A stretch of 11,487 nt of DNA, from positions 1-11,487 of the forward strand of contig WQRM01000039.1 in NCBI GenBank assembly GCA_009786735.1. The letters are read 5' to 3'. Below are positions 8,411 through 11,487 of the stretch, piece by piece. This DNA comes from Oscillospiraceae bacterium (lineage in GTDB: Bacteria; Bacillota; Clostridia; Oscillospirales; Acutalibacteraceae). Each line of letters starts with the position of its first letter. Within the stretch, counting starts at the first letter, position 1. The notes under the pieces are model-generated. The model worked only from the letters and a program-made list of their open reading frames with translations, made no database searches and was not told where the DNA came from. The translations under genes were made by a program, and so were the position numbers.

Positions 8411-9616
8411 TCACGTGCGGCGCAAGCGCAGCACCACCAGCGTCACCGCGCCCGCAAGCAGCGCCGCGGCAGCAATGATGATGACAACAAACAGCGTCCA
8501 GTTATACCATGTTGCCGTGAAGCGGGTGGAGAAAATCGTGTTGGCGAATGCGAGGGTTCGGGTTTCAATGTCTCTGGGACAGGTGTTGGCTCGGTCTTCG
8601 TGGATGGTAATCGTGCGCATCACCTGCTGCGGAATGGGATATGGCGCGGGGTTGATGCCGCCGGTGTTCATGATGTCGATGCCCTGCCAGTTCACACGGA
8701 AGTTGTTGGCATGGCAGTGCCCCACCACAATCATCAGCACATCGCCTTGGTCAAGATGCACATCAAATTGACCGCGAAGATAGTCGCCGGTGTTCGCCGG
8801 GCAGGGGTGTTCATCCATGAAATTCCACTCAACTGGGTAGTTCGGGTCTGGGCTCATGGTATAAAACCCGCCAAATTGTCGCCATTGTGAGCCCTCTGTG
8901 CCGCCGAAATGGTAGTCGAGGTAATCCCAGATTTCGATGGGCGGGATGTGCTGGAACACGATGGACGGCACAAGCTCGCCGCCGTTGGCCGCCGCAAGCG
9001 CATTGGACGTTTCGCGATACCAGTCCAACACCGCATCGGGGATGCCGCGCCACGCGCCGGTGCCTTCAAGGTCGAAAAACCATAGGTTAAAGGCGTAAGG
9101 GTTCTGTCCGCACGAGCTGCGAATGGGCAGATAAAAATTCGCGAGAGTGGCGGCGGTGGGATCATCTAGGTTCTGGCTGAAATCGCTGCGCATCAAGCTA
9201 ACGCGATAGGAATTATAGTGTTCCATTTGCTGCACTTTGGTGGCGTTGTTGGTGGCATCGTGGTTGCCAAACGTCACCGCCACGGGAATGCCGTAGTGCT
9301 CGAAGATGCGCATGAATTGGCTGATGGCACGCAGCGACCTGCGCACGCCTTGGCTGGTGCGAATGTTGTCGCCGGTGAGCACGATGAGATCCGGCTGCTC
9401 TTGCTGGATTGCCTCGTGCAAAAAGCGCCGAATATCGCCGCGCAAGATGCCTGCGTCTTGAATGTCAGCAATTTGCAGGATGTGAAACGTGCCATCTTCG
9501 CGAAACTGCAACTCGGCAGGGGATGACTCGCCCACGGGCTGCGCCGACGCGAACAACAAGCCCAGCGACACCACGAGAACCATGGACAACACTACCGCAA
9601 GAACTTTCTTGAACAT
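8411..9616 (-). CDS. Secreted, membrane-anchored calcineurin-like metallophosphoesterase
   Basis: A 401-residue two-metal phosphoesterase acting outside the cytoplasm. Residues 1-25 form a signal peptide (MFKK, hydrophobic core, ASA-Q cleavage site), and residues 373-396 form a C-terminal membrane helix followed by RLRRT, so the catalytic domain is probably tethered to the outer face. Motifs in order: DIQ at 51-53, TGD at 81-83, GNHD at 117-120, His223 (QHIPP) and GHCH at 299-302. The first motif is DxQ rather than the usual DxH, a variation also known in Mn-dependent ADP-ribose/CDP-alcohol phosphatases. Overall it resembles the Dcr2/PAP29-like group (a recollection, not a search). The substrate cannot be predicted. 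The ATG at 9616 has AAAAGGAG 7 nt upstream. It lies downstream of lon and the M28 gene on the same strand, but a 239-nt repeat-filled gap separates them, so co-transcription is uncertain. Confidence 0.88.
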   Translation of the reverse strand: MFKKVLAVVLSMVLVVSLGLLFASAQPVGESSPAELQFREDGTFHILQIADIQDAGILRGDIRRFLHEAIQQEQPDLIVLTGDNIRTSQGVRRSLRAISQFMRIFEHYGIPVAVTFGNHDATNNATKVQQMEHYNSYRVSLMRSDFSQNLDDPTAATLANFYLPIRSSCGQNPYAFNLWFFDLEGTGAWRGIPDAVLDWYRETSNALAAANGGELVPSIVFQHIPPIEIWDYLDYHFGGTEGSQWRQFGGFYTMSPDPNYPVEWNFMDEHPCPANTGDYLRGQFDVHLDQGDVLMIVVGHCHANNFRVNWQGIDIMNTGGINPAPYPIPQQVMRTITIHEDRANTCPRDIETRTLAFANTIFSTRFTATWYNWTLFVVIIIAAAALLAGAVTLVVLRLRRT

Positions 9617-9642
9617 AGTCGTCTCCTTTTATACCATTTTTT

Positions 9643-9750
9643 CACCTGCGGCGAGCAAGTCGCTTCGCTGTGCTGTTTTGTGCAACCCCCACCTGCACGC
9701 CTAACGACGTGCTTTCCTCCCCCAAGGGGGAGGCCTTGGCGACACCTACA
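9643..9750 (-). repeat. Second part of the repeat module, right copy
   Basis: On the minus strand, TGTAGGTGTCGCC (9750-9738) is followed after about 70 nt by GCGAAGCGACTTGCTCGCCG (9668 onward) and CAGGTG to 9643. These match the adjacent blocks at 8323-8335 and 8336-8362, with a few differences. The 70-nt insertion contains the 9716-9733 hairpin. The block ends 13 nt before the phosphoesterase Shine-Dalgarno sequence (9621-9630). Confidence 0.55.
9716..9733. repeat. CCTCCCCC-AA-GGGGGAGG hairpin
   Basis: Perfect 8-bp inverted repeat with a 2-nt centre, inside the insertion that splits the right copy of the repeat module. Its CTCCCCC/GGGGGAG core is of the same kind as the hairpin in the in-frame element of the mannosidase gene (CTCCCCCGC), suggesting a shared repeat class in this genome. 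It has no T-tract and is a poor terminator candidate. Confidence 0.6.
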
Positions 9751-9758
9751 CAATTCAT

Positions 9759-9823
9759 TAATCGTCCACCGCCGAAGGCGGACTAGGTTTTTTTGGTTAC
9801 TTTTTTTGCAAAAAAAGTAACAC
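9759..9823 (-). repeat. 65-bp inverted repeat arm, right copy
   Basis: Reverse complement of 8202-8266 at 64 of 65 positions. Its 26-bp palindrome is at 9796-9821 and its CCGCCTTCGGCGG hairpin at 9769-9781. Read on the minus strand it begins 32 nt after the stop codon of the M28 peptidase gene, so both arms start close behind a gene and point in that gene's direction. Confidence 0.85.
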
Positions 9824-9855
9824 TTCGCATCGCACACTTCGCGTCCCCGCACACC

Positions 9856-10740
9856 TCACGCGCTCACATACGCCAGCATCAGGTCACACAGGCGCGTGAT
9901 TTTCGCGAGTTCGCACACGGTGTCGCGTCGGCTGTGCACGTTGCCCAGGGCAAGCGGACCGAGGCGCGAGCGTTGATAATACAGCAGGGAAACCGCGTTG
10001 TTGAAGTGCGCGTGGTCGCTGCTGCCGAGCAAAATGGAGTTGATTTTGGCGGGCTCTTCGCCACGCGATTGCAGGAACTGCATCATGTGTGCTTGCAGGG
10101 GCTGCTGTTTTTTGCGCGCCATCACAGCCAGCACATCGCCTGTGCCCACGCAGTCAAAGTTGATGACCGTGCCCCGGTTGTGCTGCCTGGCAAATCCCTG
10201 CGAGCCCAGCAAACCCACTTCCTCGTGATCAAACAGCACAAAAGCGCAGTTGTCACGCAGGGGAGAATCCGCCAGTAGCTCGACCATGCGAAACACCGCG
10301 AGCACGCCGGAGGTGTTGTCGTTGCGGTTTTGCTTGTTTTTGAGAAAAAACGGCACGAGCATCAGCGGCGTAATGAGCAAGCCCAGCCACGGCACATTGA
10401 AAAAACCGATGACAACGGTGATGAGAAAAACCGCTGCGAGCAGGGCGATCTGGCTGCCCACCGCGCCCCACAGGCGGCTGCCGAGCATCAAAAAGCCGGT
10501 ACGACCGGGTGTGTCGTAGTGCGCGGTGAACACAAGCGGTGCGTCGGGATTGCCGACAACCAAGTTGCGGCTGGTGATTCCGCTTGCAGAAAATTCCATC
10601 ACCTGCGCCTGGTAGCCGAGTTTTGCAAACTCCTCCGTGCAGGTCTGCAGAAAGGGCGCTTTCTCCTTCTTCCACATGCGCGTGGGGTGTTGCGCGAACA
10701 ACCGCTCGGCCAGCTGGTGAAAGTCAAATGTGGTCTGCAT
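9856..10740 (-). CDS. M28 family zinc metallopeptidase with inserted membrane segment
   Basis: A 294-residue protein with the full metal and catalytic set of M28 aminopeptidase-like enzymes: His74 and Asp76 (AHYDTP), the bridging Asp141 (NDNTSG), Glu173/Glu174 (DHEEVG; base and ligand), Asp196 (NFDCVG) and His269 (VHSRRDT). Between the first and second motifs, residues 90-133 contain two hydrophobic stretches (about 90-112 and 117-133) that look like a membrane hairpin, so the enzyme is probably membrane-bound with its active site on one face. No signal peptide is visible, and the short loop between the hydrophobic stretches would leave the catalytic domain cytoplasmic; that topology is inferred. 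The ATG at 10740 follows the lon stop by 2 nt, and its AAGGAGG ribosome binding site lies within the last lon codons, so translation is likely coupled to lon. Expected role: release of N-terminal amino acids from peptides, perhaps those made by Lon; the substrate is unknown. Confidence 0.9.
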   Translation of the reverse strand: MQTTFDFHQLAERLFAQHPTRMWKKEKAPFLQTCTEEFAKLGYQAQVMEFSASGITSRNLVVGNPDAPLVFTAHYDTPGRTGFLMLGSRLWGAVGSQIALLAAVFLITVVIGFFNVPWLGLLITPLMLVPFFLKNKQNRNDNTSGVLAVFRMVELLADSPLRDNCAFVLFDHEEVGLLGSQGFARQHNRGTVINFDCVGTGDVLAVMARKKQQPLQAHMMQFLQSRGEEPAKINSILLGSSDHAHFNNAVSLLYYQRSRLGPLALGNVHSRRDTVCELAKITRLCDLMLAYVSA

Positions 10741-10742
10741 GG

Positions 10743-11487
10743 TTAGTGCCTCCTTGTTGTCATGTCGTCTTGCTCGAACAGCGACTCGTAAAACTCATCG
10801 CCGAAGGCGACCAATGTTTTTTTGCTTGCTTTTTTCTCAACAAACGTATCATCCATCAGCGCATACTCACTAATCTGGCTCACGTGCGTGATGGGGCGGA
10901 AAGCCACCGCGGCGCGCACTTCGTCGTCCACTTTCTCAAGGTCCGGCAGGTTCGCCTGCGGGATAAGCACCTCCGGCACGCCGGCGCGGTATGCCGCCAT
11001 GGCTTTTTCGCGCAGCCCGCCGATGGGCAGCACGCGCCCGGTGAGCGTGATTTCGCCCGTCATGGCAAGCTTGGGGTTGACTTTCATCCCGCTGAGTGCC
11101 GACAGCAGCGCGGTGAAGATTGTCACGCCTGCGCTTGGACCATCTTTCGGTGTTGCACCCTCCGGCACGTGGATGTGCACGTCGCAGTTCTGGTGGAAGT
11201 CCGTGGGCAATTGCAGCGTTTGCGCGTGAAAACGCAAGTAGCTCAGCGCAGCCTCGGCGCTTTCCTTCATCACGTCGCCCAGGCTGCCAGTGAGCTTGAG
11301 CTTGCCCGTGCCCGGCAGCAACAGCACCTCAATGGGCATGATGTCGCCGCCCACGCTTGTCCACGCCAGGCCATTGACCACGCCCACGGCGGGCTCGGTG
11401 TTGTGCATGTCCTCTTTGTACTTACGCGCACCCAGCCAGTCATGTAATTGTGGCGGCTTTAAGCTAAGCTTGAACGCCTCGTCCGCC
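10743..11487 (-). CDS. lon: ATP-dependent Lon protease, C-terminal part (cut by window edge)
   Basis: The last 247 residues of Lon, open to the right edge of the window; the N-terminal substrate-binding and AAA+ ATPase domains lie outside. The visible part begins in the linker (LHDWLGARKYKED, matching the YLGxxKY block of Lon), continues with VNGLAWTSVGGDIMPIE, and covers the whole S16 protease domain. The catalytic Ser is in PKDGPSAG (codon 11135-11133) and the catalytic Lys in GGLREKAMAAYRAG (codon 11006-11004), giving the Ser-Lys dyad. Lon degrades misfolded and regulatory proteins in the cytoplasm. The tail past the normal protease domain is short and ends in DDMTTRRH, with the last codons carrying the ribosome binding site of the downstream M28 gene. 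Whether this is the housekeeping Lon or a paralogue cannot be judged without the N-terminus. Confidence 0.95.
   Translation of the reverse strand, partial: ADEAFKLSLKPPQLHDWLGARKYKEDMHNTEPAVGVVNGLAWTSVGGDIMPIEVLLLPGTGKLKLTGSLGDVMKESAEAALSYLRFHAQTLQLPTDFHQNCDVHIHVPEGATPKDGPSAGVTIFTALLSALSGMKVNPKLAMTGEITLTGRVLPIGGLREKAMAAYRAGVPEVLIPQANLPDLEKVDDEVRAAVAFRPITHVSQISEYALMDDTFVEKKASKKTLVAFGDEFYESLFEQDDMTTRRH

Noticed and set aside
9621..9660. Possible promoter (TTGCTC...TATAAA) just before the phosphoesterase gene
   Set aside because: The spacer is 19 nt and the -10-like box touches the Shine-Dalgarno sequence, so transcription would begin almost at the start codon.
8202..9823. Insertion sequence or transposon bounded by the inverted repeats
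   Set aside because: The gene between the repeats is a phosphoesterase with no transposase features, no target-site duplication was seen, and the repeats contain internal palindromes typical of REP-like elements. A mobilised passenger remains conceivable but is unsupported.

Overview
The window looks like a chromosomal segment of a GC-rich Bacillota, probably a gut- or rumen-type member of Clostridia. The grounds are AAGGAGG-type ribosome binding sites before nearly every gene, a lipoprotein with a Gram-positive-style lipobox, a Firmicutes-type TrpRS, and short palindromic repeats of a kind I associate with gut clostridial genomes. The taxonomic call is an inference; no rRNA or marker tree is available here. 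I see no tRNA, rRNA, CRISPR array, integrase, transposase or prophage gene.

Layout, left to right. Positions 1-163 hold two strong hairpins and the trpS terminator. Positions 164-6503 are a three-gene minus-strand operon: a 1577-residue GH38 alpha-mannosidase, a 160-residue lipoprotein and tryptophanyl-tRNA synthetase (trpS). In both junctions the upstream stop codon overlaps the next Shine-Dalgarno sequence. The operon runs from a sigma-A-like promoter near 6540-6568 to a rho-independent terminator at 126-156. A divergent intergenic region (6504-6750) carries this promoter, a consensus promoter facing right, and an 8-bp inverted repeat between them. The plus-strand gene at 6751-8199 is a PLP-dependent beta-eliminating lyase of the tyrosine phenol-lyase/tryptophanase family with altered active-site residues. 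It converges on three minus-strand genes: a Lon protease fragment entering from the right edge, an M28 metallopeptidase translationally coupled to it, and a membrane-anchored secreted metallophosphoesterase.

Metabolically the left part links breakdown of mannose-containing glycans (GH38) with aromatic amino acid handling (the lyase and TrpRS), but adjacency is the only evidence of a link. The right part groups protein turnover (Lon, M28) with an extracytoplasmic phosphatase.

The most striking non-genic feature is the repeat content. The two gaps flanking the phosphatase gene (8200-8410 and 9617-9855) are built almost wholly of the same repeat module in inverted orientation. It includes a 65-bp arm with 64 identities, and each arm starts just after a gene's stop codon. 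A third, sequence-divergent 26-nt palindrome of the same design follows the phosphatase stop. A different palindromic repeat is inserted in frame inside the mannosidase gene, with a shortened second copy in the same reading frame. No obvious new multi-gene system is present; the unusual material lies in the repeats and in the divergent lyase active site.
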